Assembly: GCA_016124895.1 (NCBI GenBank)
Contig: WGMU01000026.1
Span: forward strand, 1 to 39,477
Length of the DNA stretch: 39,477 nucleotides
From: a bacterium
GTDB taxonomy: Bacteria; Planctomycetota; Planctomycetia; Planctomycetales; Planctomycetaceae
Direction of reading: 5' to 3'
Part shown: in pieces, positions 7,952 through 16,240 of the stretch
Layout of the letters: each line of letters opens with the position of its first letter
Position numbering within the stretch: the stretch's first letter is position 1
Notes under the pieces: generated by a model
Databases searched by the model: none
The model's input: only the letters and a program-made list of their open reading frames with translations
What the model was told of the DNA's origin: nothing
Program-made: the position numbers and the translations under genes

Positions 7952-10900
7952 TTACTGCAACGACTCCAGCCAGGCGAGCAGGTCGGCGGCCTGTTGGGGA
8001 GTGAGGTCTCTCAGCAGTCTCTCTGGCATCAGGGATGTTCGCTGGCGGAAGATTTCTTCGATGTCGTCGGCGGGGATCTCGTGGTCTTTGTTCTGGGCGT
8101 CGCGGAGGATGACTTTCGTGTCGGACTGTTCGATCAGCAGGCCGGAGAGAACTTTGCCAGAACTCGTCTGCACCAGCCAGGTGGCGAATTTCGGGTCGAT
8201 GGTTTTTGACGGTTCCAGCAGGCTCTCCAGCAGTTTGGCCCGGTCCAGTCGTTTGCCGATCTGAGTCAGCTCGGGACCGACGGACTTACCCTGCGTGCCG
8301 ACTCGATGACAGTTGCGGCACGAGACGCCACTTGCGTTGAGGAACAGGTCACGCCCACGGGCCACATCACCGGGCATTGCCAGCAACTGAGTGGCATTGA
8401 TCGAATCGCCCAGGCGTTCGATCCGCTGATCGTCAGGGATGAATGACTCGAACAAGTCCCGCACCGCGATGTTGTCATGCTGCGTGGCTGCTTTGATGAC
8501 CAGTTCGCTGAGCGTGGGCGTCAGTCGATCGTTCTGCAGGGCGCGGCGGAGAGCGACGGCGCCGCGCGCGGTGCTCAGCAGTTCGGCGGTCAGGTCTGTT
8601 CGGCGTTTCGCTCGCTGTACCGCTCGGCCGTTTGCCTGCTGCTGAGCCTGCGTCAGTGCTGTATCCATGTCGTTCTGTGTGGGCAGGTCACGACCGTCGC
8701 GAGTGGCGATTCCGCGAGCGATCGTCCATTGAACGAACGCGGCGTCTCCCTGTTCGGTTTGCAGGATCGTCGGCTCGTCGAGAGCAGCGAGTTCGTCGAT
8801 CTTTTCGGCCAGCGGAATGTCCGGGGGGAGCTGCTGAATCCAGTCGTGGACAAGCTGCAGCCCTGTTTCGTCGATCAATCGCGATCCCAGGTGCGGCATG
8901 TGTCCGGCACCGGTTTTGGCCACGCGGAAATACAACACGGAACGGAAGGGATCGCCGGGCGCGATGATGCGGGCATCGTCGATGCCAAACGCCCCCTGCG
9001 ACGGCCGCGTGTCGACGGCCTCGGTCTTGTAGATCGGCTGGTCAAACGGCAGATAGATGCGGGCCGAGCCACCGCCATTGAAGCGGTGACAGTGAGCACA
9101 ATTGATATGCAGATACGACCGGGCTCGCTGTGTCAGGTCGGCGGACGCATCGAAGGGATCAACCAGGTGAGGCCGCTCACGCGGCGGAACGGGATCTTTG
9201 ATGACCGCGAATTTGTCATCCGGAGAAACGTCGGGCGGCACGTCGTGCAGGACGCCCAGCGAGTAGAGGTGTTCAAGCTGATTCTGGTCCGTGCCGCCTG
9301 CCACCGGGCGATTCAACTGAGCCGTGTTGAAGGCCAGAGAGAACTCAGCCCACGGGTTGTGGCAGCGGATGCACTCGGTACGCGACGAGAACCGCCAGGT
9401 CTGATGACGGACTCCGCCGGGGGCGTCGCTGTCGACCACGCGAAATGTGGCTGTCGAACCGGTCGCGTCGACCAGTTCGGCGTCGGTCTGGTCTTCGTTC
9501 CAGCGATAGCTGTATCCGCGCCAGTCATACCCGTTGAAGTGCAGAAGCTGAGTTTCGATCCGCCGCTTCGTTGCTGGGTCGCCAGCCGTCAGTTCGAGCG
9601 ACAGCGTCTTCATCAGCACGGCATCGTTCGGGTAATCCATCACGCGACGGAACATCGAACCGGCGACTTGATTCGCCTGGTCGTGGATTCCAATGGATGT
9701 CTCGCCCGGCAGACCGAGCCAGCGTTCCGACTCGGCATGATCGCCCCACTGAGCCGCGTTGATGGAAAACGGCACGACTCCCGAGGCCGGGGAGTGCTCA
9801 GTCACGGATTCGAACAACCCTGTCTGGCTGAGCCGCCGGGGGAACTCGAATTCATTCGCCGGGACTTCGTTCCGCACGAGTTCATGAATGGAGCCGTCGT
9901 CGTAGTCGAGCAGCAGCAGTTCGCCGTCGTTGCGTTCGGCGAAGCCGACGATGCGCACAGTTGGTTCGACCAGTTCGCGTCGCGGGCCGACTTTGCCGCC
10001 ATCGACACGAACGCTCCAGAAGCGGCGTGTTTCCCAGTCTCCGAAGATGTAGTGCCCGTCGAGTTCCGGCAGCCGCTTGCCGCGATAGACAAAGCCGCCG
10101 GTGATGGAAGCGGCTTCCGTGTGTGGGATCTCGACCGCGGGTGGCGTGACCGGCGTGGGTCCGGGACGCTGTTCCGGCCGCACCGGCTGGTGGCCTTCGA
10201 CCAGGCTCCAGCCGTAGTTGTCGCCGGGATGCACTCGATAAACCAGTTCCCACAGTTCCCATCCGACATCGCCGACCCACAGATCGCCGGTTTTGCGGTC
10301 GAAGCTCATTTTCCACGGGTTGCGCATGCCGTAGGCCCAGATCTCCTTGCGCGTACCTTCCGGCAGGACCAGAGCTGCCTCGACAGTGGCGCCCTCGCTG
10401 CCCTTTGCCGTCACAGTGGCCTTTGTTGTTGCGGCGACAAATGGATTGTCGTCCGGAATCGCGTAGGCCAGTTCCTCGGACCGGCGGTTCACATCAATGC
10501 GCATGACACTGGAAAGCAGGTTCGTCACGTCCTGCCCGGAGGTCAATCCGTCCGGCGGAAACGCGTTGCCACCATCGCCTGCGGAGATATAGAGCATCCC
10601 GTCCAGACCGAATTTCAGGCAGCCGCCGTTATGTCCGCCCTGCAACCATGAGATGATCTCGACTTCGCTGTCGAGCACGGCCTGCGGTGGATCGCTGTGA
10701 TCAGCCAGCAACTGGACGACGCGCGTTCCATGCGGATGCTGGCCTCGGCCACCCTTCCGATAACTGACGACGTAACAGACGTAGAACTTCCGGTTCGTGG
10801 CGAAGTCCGGGTGAAACGTCAGACCATAGACCGCGCCGGGCGAAACTTTGTCGTCGTCAGCCAGAGACCCGTTGAGCTTCTCGACCAGTTGCCGCACATC

Positions 10901-11290
10901 CAGAAACAGATCCGGCTGGCGGCAGTCACGATCGTCGGGAATCGAATAGATGCGGCCGCTCTGTTCCGCGACAAACAGCCGCTCGGTCTCCGGCGCACTC
11001 GTCAGAACTGTTGGTTGCGTAAATCCCAGGTGAGGAAACACCCTCTGTGCCCGATACGGCAGCGGCGGCTCAGGGCTGCCTTTGACGCGCGACGTCGTCC
11101 ACGCGGGACGTTTCGCATCCTGTGCCTGCACCTCGGGAACATTGCTCAGGCAGGTCCCGGCCAGAAACACGAGCAGAGCAATTCCTGCCTGGCAGACTTT
11201 CGCAACTGGATTCACGGCAATCTCTCTGACAGTCAGGTGGCGTCCCGCCTTCCGCAGGCGTGAGACAGAAACCGACCGAGTATCCAGCAT
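7952..11290 (-). CDS. PQQ-dependent sugar-dehydrogenase-like / multi-heme cytochrome c fusion, exported
   Basis: A 1112-residue protein built from three parts. After an N-terminal export signal (VAKVCQAGIALLVFLAGTCL), residues about 75-480 form a glucose/sorbosone-dehydrogenase-like propeller (LFVAEQSGRIYSI, GHNGGCLKFGLDGMLYISAG, DNYGWSLVEGHQP). Residues about 490-830 resemble SO_2930-type diheme cytochromes, with CIRCH near 638 and CAHCH near 730. Residues about 960-1112 are a TIGR02603-type planctomycete heme domain with CRNCH near 986 followed by GPELTQIGKRL. A periplasmic sugar oxidase passing electrons through its own hemes is the natural reading. The start is ATG 11290; GTG 11215, preceded by AGAGAG and starting nearer the signal, is a strong alternative. 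It is the third gene of a minus-strand operon after the sulfatase and sialidase-like genes, with a 35-base gap. Confidence 0.88.
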   Translation of the reverse strand: MLDTRSVSVSRLRKAGRHLTVREIAVNPVAKVCQAGIALLVFLAGTCLSNVPEVQAQDAKRPAWTTSRVKGSPEPPLPYRAQRVFPHLGFTQPTVLTSAPETERLFVAEQSGRIYSIPDDRDCRQPDLFLDVRQLVEKLNGSLADDDKVSPGAVYGLTFHPDFATNRKFYVCYVVSYRKGGRGQHPHGTRVVQLLADHSDPPQAVLDSEVEIISWLQGGHNGGCLKFGLDGMLYISAGDGGNAFPPDGLTSGQDVTNLLSSVMRIDVNRRSEELAYAIPDDNPFVAATTKATVTAKGSEGATVEAALVLPEGTRKEIWAYGMRNPWKMSFDRKTGDLWVGDVGWELWELVYRVHPGDNYGWSLVEGHQPVRPEQRPGPTPVTPPAVEIPHTEAASITGGFVYRGKRLPELDGHYIFGDWETRRFWSVRVDGGKVGPRRELVEPTVRIVGFAERNDGELLLLDYDDGSIHELVRNEVPANEFEFPRRLSQTGLFESVTEHSPASGVVPFSINAAQWGDHAESERWLGLPGETSIGIHDQANQVAGSMFRRVMDYPNDAVLMKTLSLELTAGDPATKRRIETQLLHFNGYDWRGYSYRWNEDQTDAELVDATGSTATFRVVDSDAPGGVRHQTWRFSSRTECIRCHNPWAEFSLAFNTAQLNRPVAGGTDQNQLEHLYSLGVLHDVPPDVSPDDKFAVIKDPVPPRERPHLVDPFDASADLTQRARSYLHINCAHCHRFNGGGSARIYLPFDQPIYKTEAVDTRPSQGAFGIDDARIIAPGDPFRSVLYFRVAKTGAGHMPHLGSRLIDETGLQLVHDWIQQLPPDIPLAEKIDELAALDEPTILQTEQGDAAFVQWTIARGIATRDGRDLPTQNDMDTALTQAQQQANGRAVQRAKRRTDLTAELLSTARGAVALRRALQNDRLTPTLSELVIKAATQHDNIAVRDLFESFIPDDQRIERLGDSINATQLLAMPGDVARGRDLFLNASGVSCRNCHRVGTQGKSVGPELTQIGKRLDRAKLLESLLEPSKTIDPKFATWLVQTSSGKVLSGLLIEQSDTKVILRDAQNKDHEIPADDIEEIFRQRTSLMPERLLRDLTPQQAADLLAWLESLQ

Positions 11291-11325
11291 TCATCCAAAA
11301 TGCGAAACCAGCCGACTTGAGCCGG

Positions 11326-12468
11326 TCATGGCAGCCGGTCAATGACAAGCTGCAAACGGACTTTGTCCGTGACGGGCTTTCCTGCCCGCACGTCGTCTTC
11401 GCTGAAGGTCGCCATCATCACGACACCCTCTGGTGTCCGGTTGTAGTCGTAGACGACGTAGATCGTGCCGTCGCTCGAGTCGACTCCGTCGGGGTAGGTC
11501 ACATGTTCCCGCTCATCAATCATCAGGCCTCCCTGCCAGGTTTTGCCGTCGTCGTCCGACACAAACGCCATCAGCTTTTCGCGGCCAGTGCGTTCATGCA
11601 GCGGTCCGTGCTTGACGAGCAGCAGGTTTCCGGATCTCAAGCGACGTACAAAGAAACGTGATGTCGGATGCCGGAGTGAACTGCGTTCAACGGTGGACCA
11701 CGTTCTGCCCTGGTCGTGTGAAATGGTCTCGGCCAGGCCACGGCTGCGCACCAGCATCCACAGCGAGCCGTCGCGACGTTCGACGATCATGGGCTCATCC
11801 GGTCCACGGACTTCCGGAGGCAGTACGTTCGCCGTGCCGCGAAGGTGAAATGTTCTTCCCTGATCTTCCGTGGCATACACACGAATGCTGTTGTCGGCCT
11901 TCCAGACAGACGAGGTCAGCAGCCAGTCACCGTTCGCAAGCACGGTTGGCTTGTTCAACATGATGCCATCGCCCAGCCGGAGCGGTTTCGACCATGTGGG
12001 ATCGTCGGCATCCGGATTCGCCGAAACGATGGCCCATACTCCATATCGACCGTCCTGCTGGCCAAAGCTCTGGCCCCAGAACACCCACAACTGTCCCGCC
12101 GGATCGATCCAGATCGAGGCTGACATCGCACGCACTCCACGACGCGGCAGAATCATCAGTCTGACATCGGACCAGGTTTGCCCATTGTCGTCACTCGAGC
12201 GCAGGACCTGGTAGTTGCGAGTGCTCTCAACGTCTCGGCCATAGACCGCCCACAGTCGTCCCGTTGCCGTTCTCTCGATTCCCGGAACACCCTGTCGCTG
12301 CGTCGGCGGAATGTGCTGCCGCCACGGGTTGATGACCAGAGCTGCCGGCTCCAGCGCGATGTCCGGCTCGGGATCAGCCGCACCAGCCGGAGACATAAAG
12401 AACGAAAGGACAATCACCGTCTGCGACGTCTTAAGTATCGATCCGACGGACATCTGCCTGCCTGTCAT
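11326..12468 (-). CDS. secreted BNR-repeat sialidase-like protein
   Basis: A protein of about 380 residues with a signal peptide (ILKTSQTVIVLSFFMSPAGA). At least four Asp-box (S-x-D-x-G-x-T-W) repeats are visible: SSDDNGQTWS, TEDQGRTF, SHDQGRTWS and SDDDGKTWQ. This is diagnostic of the sialidase-type beta-propeller. Conserved RxP-type and Tyr residues are present late (YPDGVDSSDGTIYVVYDYNR), as in exo-alpha-sialidase relatives. The start was set at 12468 because the ATG shares its A with the upstream sulfatase stop (TGATG), implying translational coupling; a longer frame to 12531 lies inside the sulfatase. It is the second gene of the minus-strand glycan operon. Its sugar substrate is unknown. 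Confidence 0.85.
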   Translation of the reverse strand: MTGRQMSVGSILKTSQTVIVLSFFMSPAGAADPEPDIALEPAALVINPWRQHIPPTQRQGVPGIERTATGRLWAVYGRDVESTRNYQVLRSSDDNGQTWSDVRLMILPRRGVRAMSASIWIDPAGQLWVFWGQSFGQQDGRYGVWAIVSANPDADDPTWSKPLRLGDGIMLNKPTVLANGDWLLTSSVWKADNSIRVYATEDQGRTFHLRGTANVLPPEVRGPDEPMIVERRDGSLWMLVRSRGLAETISHDQGRTWSTVERSSLRHPTSRFFVRRLRSGNLLLVKHGPLHERTGREKLMAFVSDDDGKTWQGGLMIDEREHVTYPDGVDSSDGTIYVVYDYNRTPEGVVMMATFSEDDVRAGKPVTDKVRLQLVIDRLP

Positions 12469-13883
12469 CACTGTGGTTGCCACTGGGGATTGCGTTGCTC
12501 CGGCAGCGGAGCCGGAACGCGATTTATCCACGCGAGCAGTTCGTCCAGCAGTTCATCGCGCTTCGCGCGTTGCCGGCCGGCAAGGTTGTGGTGCTCACCG
12601 GGATCGCTGGCGAGGTTGTACAGCTCGATGGCGTTGTTCGAGTCGATCCGGTCGCGGCCTCCGTCGAGCTGCCATTCTTCATGATACAGATGCAGCTTCC
12701 AGTCGCCGTGACGGATGACACTGACCGGTCGCGTGCGGAAGATCGGATCACGACCGCGCGGCACGGGACCATTGAGGTAGCCAGGGAAGTGCCAGAAGAC
12801 GGCGGAGCGTTTGAGTGCGGGCTGTCCCTGAAACAGCGGCAGCAGGTTTTCGCCATCAAGCAGTGAAGAGGGTTGTTCGGCGCCGGCGACTGCGAGAAAT
12901 GACGGAAAGAAGTCGACGTTGATCACCGGCACGTCGCAGGTCGTTCCCGGTGCGACCGTCCCTGGCCAGCGTACGATCATGGGCACACGAATGCCACCTT
13001 CGTAGTAGCAGCCTTTCTTGCCGCGCAACGGTTCCTGCGAAACGGCCGTGCCACCGTTGTCGGACGTGAACAGCACCAGCGTGTTCTCTTCGAGTCCAAG
13101 CTCCGCCAGCTTCTTCAGGACAAGCCCCACTCCTGTATCGAGATCAGCGAGGCACGCGGCGAACAGCGGATCGTGATGCTTCTCTCCGGCCGTCTTTGAC
13201 TGGAAGTGTTTCAGCGTGGCCTTACGTCCCTGCAGTCGTGAATGGACGGCATAGTGCGGCAAGTAAGCGAAGAATGGTCGTTGCTGGTTGGCCGCGATGA
13301 ACTCGCACGCCGCGGCTGTGATCGAGAAGATGCCTTTCGGATCGTCTGGATCGTCGCTGTTAAGTCCATGCTGCGAAACCTTGACAACATCGAATCCAGA
13401 ACGCTCTGACTTGCCGTTCTTCGAGTCCGTCAGGTGGCACTTGCCGAACATGCCGGTCACATAGCCTGCCTGCTTCATCGCTTCGCCGAGCGTGACTGTG
13501 CTCAGTGGCAGACTGGCTTTGTTCCCGATGGGAATCATGCGCATCAGGTCGACTGGCCCGCGTTTCGTACTGCCGACGGCATAGACGCTGTGCCGCGGTG
13601 TGTACTGCCCGGACAGCATACAGGCGCGACTGGGCGCACAGTTTCCGGCAGAGGAGTAGGCATGTCGAAATACCATGCCGTCACGGGCGAGCCGATCCAG
13701 ATGCGGTGTCTCACAGAAATCCGAGCCGGCATAACCCGGCTCCTGCCAGCCCAGATCGTCGGCAAAGATCAGAACGATGTTCGGCCGGTCGGCGGCAAGG
13801 AGTGGCACAGATCCGGATGCGCAGATCAGGCACGCAATCAGCATCAGCGACACGCGGGGGATGACAATCTCAAGAAATCTCAT
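12468..13883 (-). CDS. exported sulfatase (formylglycine type)
   Basis: A protein of 471 residues. The signal peptide covers about residues 1-31 (VSLMLIACLICASGSVPLLA). RPNIVLIFADDLGWQEPGYA provides the Ca-binding Asp pair. The activation motif C-A-P-S-R is at residues 82-86, followed by the usual xxLxSG. FTSDNGG and GKCH also fit arylsulfatase A-like enzymes. AGGAG eight bases upstream of the ATG fixes the start. Its stop overlaps the start of the sialidase-like gene by one base, and the fusion oxidoreductase follows, so desulfation, glycan recognition/cleavage and sugar oxidation appear to be expressed together. It mirrors the sialidase-sulfatase pair at 3084-5875 but in the opposite gene order. 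Confidence 0.93.
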   Translation of the reverse strand: MRFLEIVIPRVSLMLIACLICASGSVPLLAADRPNIVLIFADDLGWQEPGYAGSDFCETPHLDRLARDGMVFRHAYSSAGNCAPSRACMLSGQYTPRHSVYAVGSTKRGPVDLMRMIPIGNKASLPLSTVTLGEAMKQAGYVTGMFGKCHLTDSKNGKSERSGFDVVKVSQHGLNSDDPDDPKGIFSITAAACEFIAANQQRPFFAYLPHYAVHSRLQGRKATLKHFQSKTAGEKHHDPLFAACLADLDTGVGLVLKKLAELGLEENTLVLFTSDNGGTAVSQEPLRGKKGCYYEGGIRVPMIVRWPGTVAPGTTCDVPVINVDFFPSFLAVAGAEQPSSLLDGENLLPLFQGQPALKRSAVFWHFPGYLNGPVPRGRDPIFRTRPVSVIRHGDWKLHLYHEEWQLDGGRDRIDSNNAIELYNLASDPGEHHNLAGRQRAKRDELLDELLAWINRVPAPLPEQRNPQWQPQ

Positions 13884-14210
13884 GGCTGTTCTCCTGGACC
13901 TTGTGAGTTCAGTGTCTTCTGCTGCCTGGTAAATGACCAGCCAGCGCGAGGCTCGGCATAATGAGTCGATGCGTGTCGTTTGGAATGGTGACCGAGTTTT
14001 TGTGATGAGTGCCTCTCCGCGAGACTGCCGAGTTACGAAACCGGCGCATGCCGAGTGCTGTTCGATGCGGTTGATCGCTTGCGGGTCTCAGTGAAGCGAG
14101 CTAGCTTCAGACGAGTCACACTGCCGTGACGACCGCCGCGCTCCGGTTCAGGTCTCCGGCGACAGGAAATTCCGCTCGCCGGCTGCTGGCCTCTCCCCAA
14201 GGAGCGGTTC
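13884..14210. other. divergent intergenic region between two operons
   Basis: 327 bases separate the minus-strand sulfatase operon from the plus-strand desaturase operon, so both promoters should lie here. I see no convincing -35/-10 pair, repeat or small gene. The only clear signals are the two Shine-Dalgarno sequences at its ends (AGGAG for the sulfatase, AAGGAG near 14200 for the desaturase). Confidence 0.5.
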
Positions 14211-15173
14211 ATGTCTGAAGGTGCGGTGAATCCTGACTCTCTCGATATGGGAACCGCGGCACTGCCTGGCCGCGCGGCTCTGGACATCGCTGTTGTCCGG
14301 GAGCTGAGCCAGCGGTCTGATCTGCGCGGCCTCGTGCGGTTCGGCAGTCATGTCCTTGTGATGCTGCTCACCGGCACCTGCGTGTGGCTCGCTCAGCCGA
14401 ACTGGTATCTGCTGGTGCCGGCGATGATTCTGCATGGCTTCACGATTGTGACCATGTTCGCGCCGATGCATGAATGCGTGCATCGGACGGCATTTGCCAC
14501 GCGGGCTGTGAACGAAGTGTTCGGATGGATCGCCGGTGTGCTGAGCTTTTACAATTTCACCTACTACCGCCATTACCACACCTGGCATCATCGCTACACG
14601 CAGATTCCCGATAAGGATCCTGAGCTGATGACGCCCAAGCCGCGGTCGTTCCTGAGCTACCTGATCGAAATCAGCGGTGTGCTGTTCTGGTTCTTTCGAC
14701 CCCTTCACTTTGTCCAACTGGCTCTGGGGATGGCTCGGCGATATCCGTTCGTGCCGGAGCGGGCGAGATGGAATATCGCGGCGTCAGCGGCCTGCCAGTT
14801 GGCGATCTATGTGGCGGGTGTCACATCCATCTTCATGGGGTATCCGTGGGCTCTGTATTACTGGTTTCTGCCGGCGCTGCTAGCTCAGCCGCTGCTGCGA
14901 GCGATTCTGATCGTTGAACATACCGGCTGCACGAACGACGAAAACGGTCTGACGAATACGCGCACGACGCTGGCGATGTTTCCCGTCCGGCTGCTGATGT
15001 GGAACATGCCTTTTCACACGGAACATCATCTCTATCCGTCGATCCCGTTTCATGAGCTGCCACGGGCGCATCAGAAGCTGAAAGAGAAGCTGGTGCATCT
15101 TGCTCCGAGTTACGTTGCAGCGAACCGGGAAGTCATTGGCTCACTGCACACCACTGCAGATACTAATTCCTGA
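14211..15173 (+). CDS. membrane fatty-acid-desaturase-family protein
   Basis: A 320-residue integral membrane protein with the three histidine clusters of the non-heme di-iron desaturase/hydroxylase superfamily: HECVH near residue 87, HYHTWHHR near 121, and HTEHHLYP near 269, which is followed by PSIPFHELP. Hydrophobic segments lie at about 42-85, 105-118, 150-165 and 187-230. The short length and box spacing fit the bacterial FADS-like group, which includes lipid desaturases, carotenoid hydroxylases and amino-acid-derivative desaturases such as the rhizobitoxine type. AAGGAG lies just upstream of the ATG. Its stop overlaps the next start (TGATG). Being co-transcribed with an acyltransferase-fold hydrolase and a glutamine-synthetase-like ligase, its substrate may not be a membrane lipid. 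Confidence 0.85.
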   Translation: MSEGAVNPDSLDMGTAALPGRAALDIAVVRELSQRSDLRGLVRFGSHVLVMLLTGTCVWLAQPNWYLLVPAMILHGFTIVTMFAPMHECVHRTAFATRAVNEVFGWIAGVLSFYNFTYYRHYHTWHHRYTQIPDKDPELMTPKPRSFLSYLIEISGVLFWFFRPLHFVQLALGMARRYPFVPERARWNIAASAACQLAIYVAGVTSIFMGYPWALYYWFLPALLAQPLLRAILIVEHTGCTNDENGLTNTRTTLAMFPVRLLMWNMPFHTEHHLYPSIPFHELPRAHQKLKEKLVHLAPSYVAANREVIGSLHTTADTNS

Positions 15174-16204
15174 TGACCGACACCACTTCATCTCTGCCGT
15201 ACGAAGTCTTCACGCTGCCGGATTTCCGCCTGCAGTGTGGGATGATCGTTCCGGAACTCCGTCTGGCGTATCAGACGTATGGCACACTGAACGCAGCGCG
15301 GTCGAACGTCATTCTCTATCCAACCTCGTACGGGGCTCAGCATCCCGATATTGACTGGCTGATCCAGCCGGACGGGATTCTGGATCCCGAGCGCTACTTC
15401 ATCATCATTCCCAACATGTTCGGCAATGGGTTGTCGAGTTCACCCAGCAATCTTCCGGAGCCGTTCGGACCGGGCCGCTGGCCGCTCTTTACGCATGTCG
15501 ACAACGTGACGGCGCAGCGAAAGCTGCTGACCGAGGTGTTTGGCATCGAACGGCTGGCGCTGGCCTATGGCTGGTCCATGGGTGGTCAGCAAGCGCTGCA
15601 CTGGGGAGCGATGTTTCCCAAATGCGTCGAACGGATTGCCGCCATCTGCACGGCCGCGAAAACCTCACCGCACAGTATTGTGTTTCTGGAAGGACTGCGG
15701 TCTGTGCTGACGTGCGATCCTGCCTGGAGTGGCGATCGCTTCACGGCACGTCCGGAGCGTGGGCTGCGGGCATTCGGCCGCGTCTATGCGGGCTGGGCGC
15801 TGTCGCAGGCGTTCTACCGCGAACACGTTTATCTCAAGGTCGGTTATTCCTCGCTGGAGGATTTTCTGATCCGTGACTGGGAAGCCAGCTTTCTGCGCCG
15901 TGATGCCGCGAATCTGCTGTCGATGATTGAGACCTGGAAGCGGTCGGACATCAGCGACAACGACCGGTATCAGGGAGACCTGACCAGAGCACTGGCGTCG
16001 ATCCAGGCCAGGACGCTGATCATGCCGGGAAGCATGGATTTGTACTTCACAGCAGAAGACAGCCAGGCCGAGGCACAGCAGATTCCGAATGCCGAGTTCC
16101 GGCCGATTCCCTCGATCTGGGGCCACCGGGCCGGGAATCCGGTGAAGTCGCCCCAGGACCAGGGTTTCATCAGAACAGCGATTGCCGAACTGCTGAGCGC
16201 TTAA
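15173..16204 (+). CDS. alpha/beta hydrolase of the homoserine O-acetyltransferase (MetX-like) group
   Basis: A 343-residue cytoplasmic protein. The nucleophile elbow GWSMGGQQALHW near residue 134 is the MetX/homoserine acyltransferase signature. The acid residue lies in TLIMPGSMDLYFTAED near 288 and the catalytic His in WGHRAGNP near 317. NMFGNGLSSSPSNL near the oxyanion-hole region also matches the family. Members transfer acyl groups to homoserine or serine, and several relatives hydrolyse or acylate other substrates. The Gln-Gln after the nucleophile and shorter length suggest a side branch rather than housekeeping MetX. The start overlaps the desaturase stop by one base. It sits 36 bases before a glutamine-synthetase-like gene. 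Confidence 0.82.
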   Translation: MTDTTSSLPYEVFTLPDFRLQCGMIVPELRLAYQTYGTLNAARSNVILYPTSYGAQHPDIDWLIQPDGILDPERYFIIIPNMFGNGLSSSPSNLPEPFGPGRWPLFTHVDNVTAQRKLLTEVFGIERLALAYGWSMGGQQALHWGAMFPKCVERIAAICTAAKTSPHSIVFLEGLRSVLTCDPAWSGDRFTARPERGLRAFGRVYAGWALSQAFYREHVYLKVGYSSLEDFLIRDWEASFLRRDAANLLSMIETWKRSDISDNDRYQGDLTRALASIQARTLIMPGSMDLYFTAEDSQAEAQQIPNAEFRPIPSIWGHRAGNPVKSPQDQGFIRTAIAELLSA

Positions 16205-16240
16205 GCAGCACGGCAGAACTCTTTCTCAGAAGATGGGCTG

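Noticed and set aside
8477-10651. A 724-codon plus-strand open frame
   Set aside because: It is antisense to the dehydrogenase/cytochrome fusion, whose frame has clear domains and CxxCH sites. The plus-strand product has no recognisable domain and reflects the GC-rich codon pattern.
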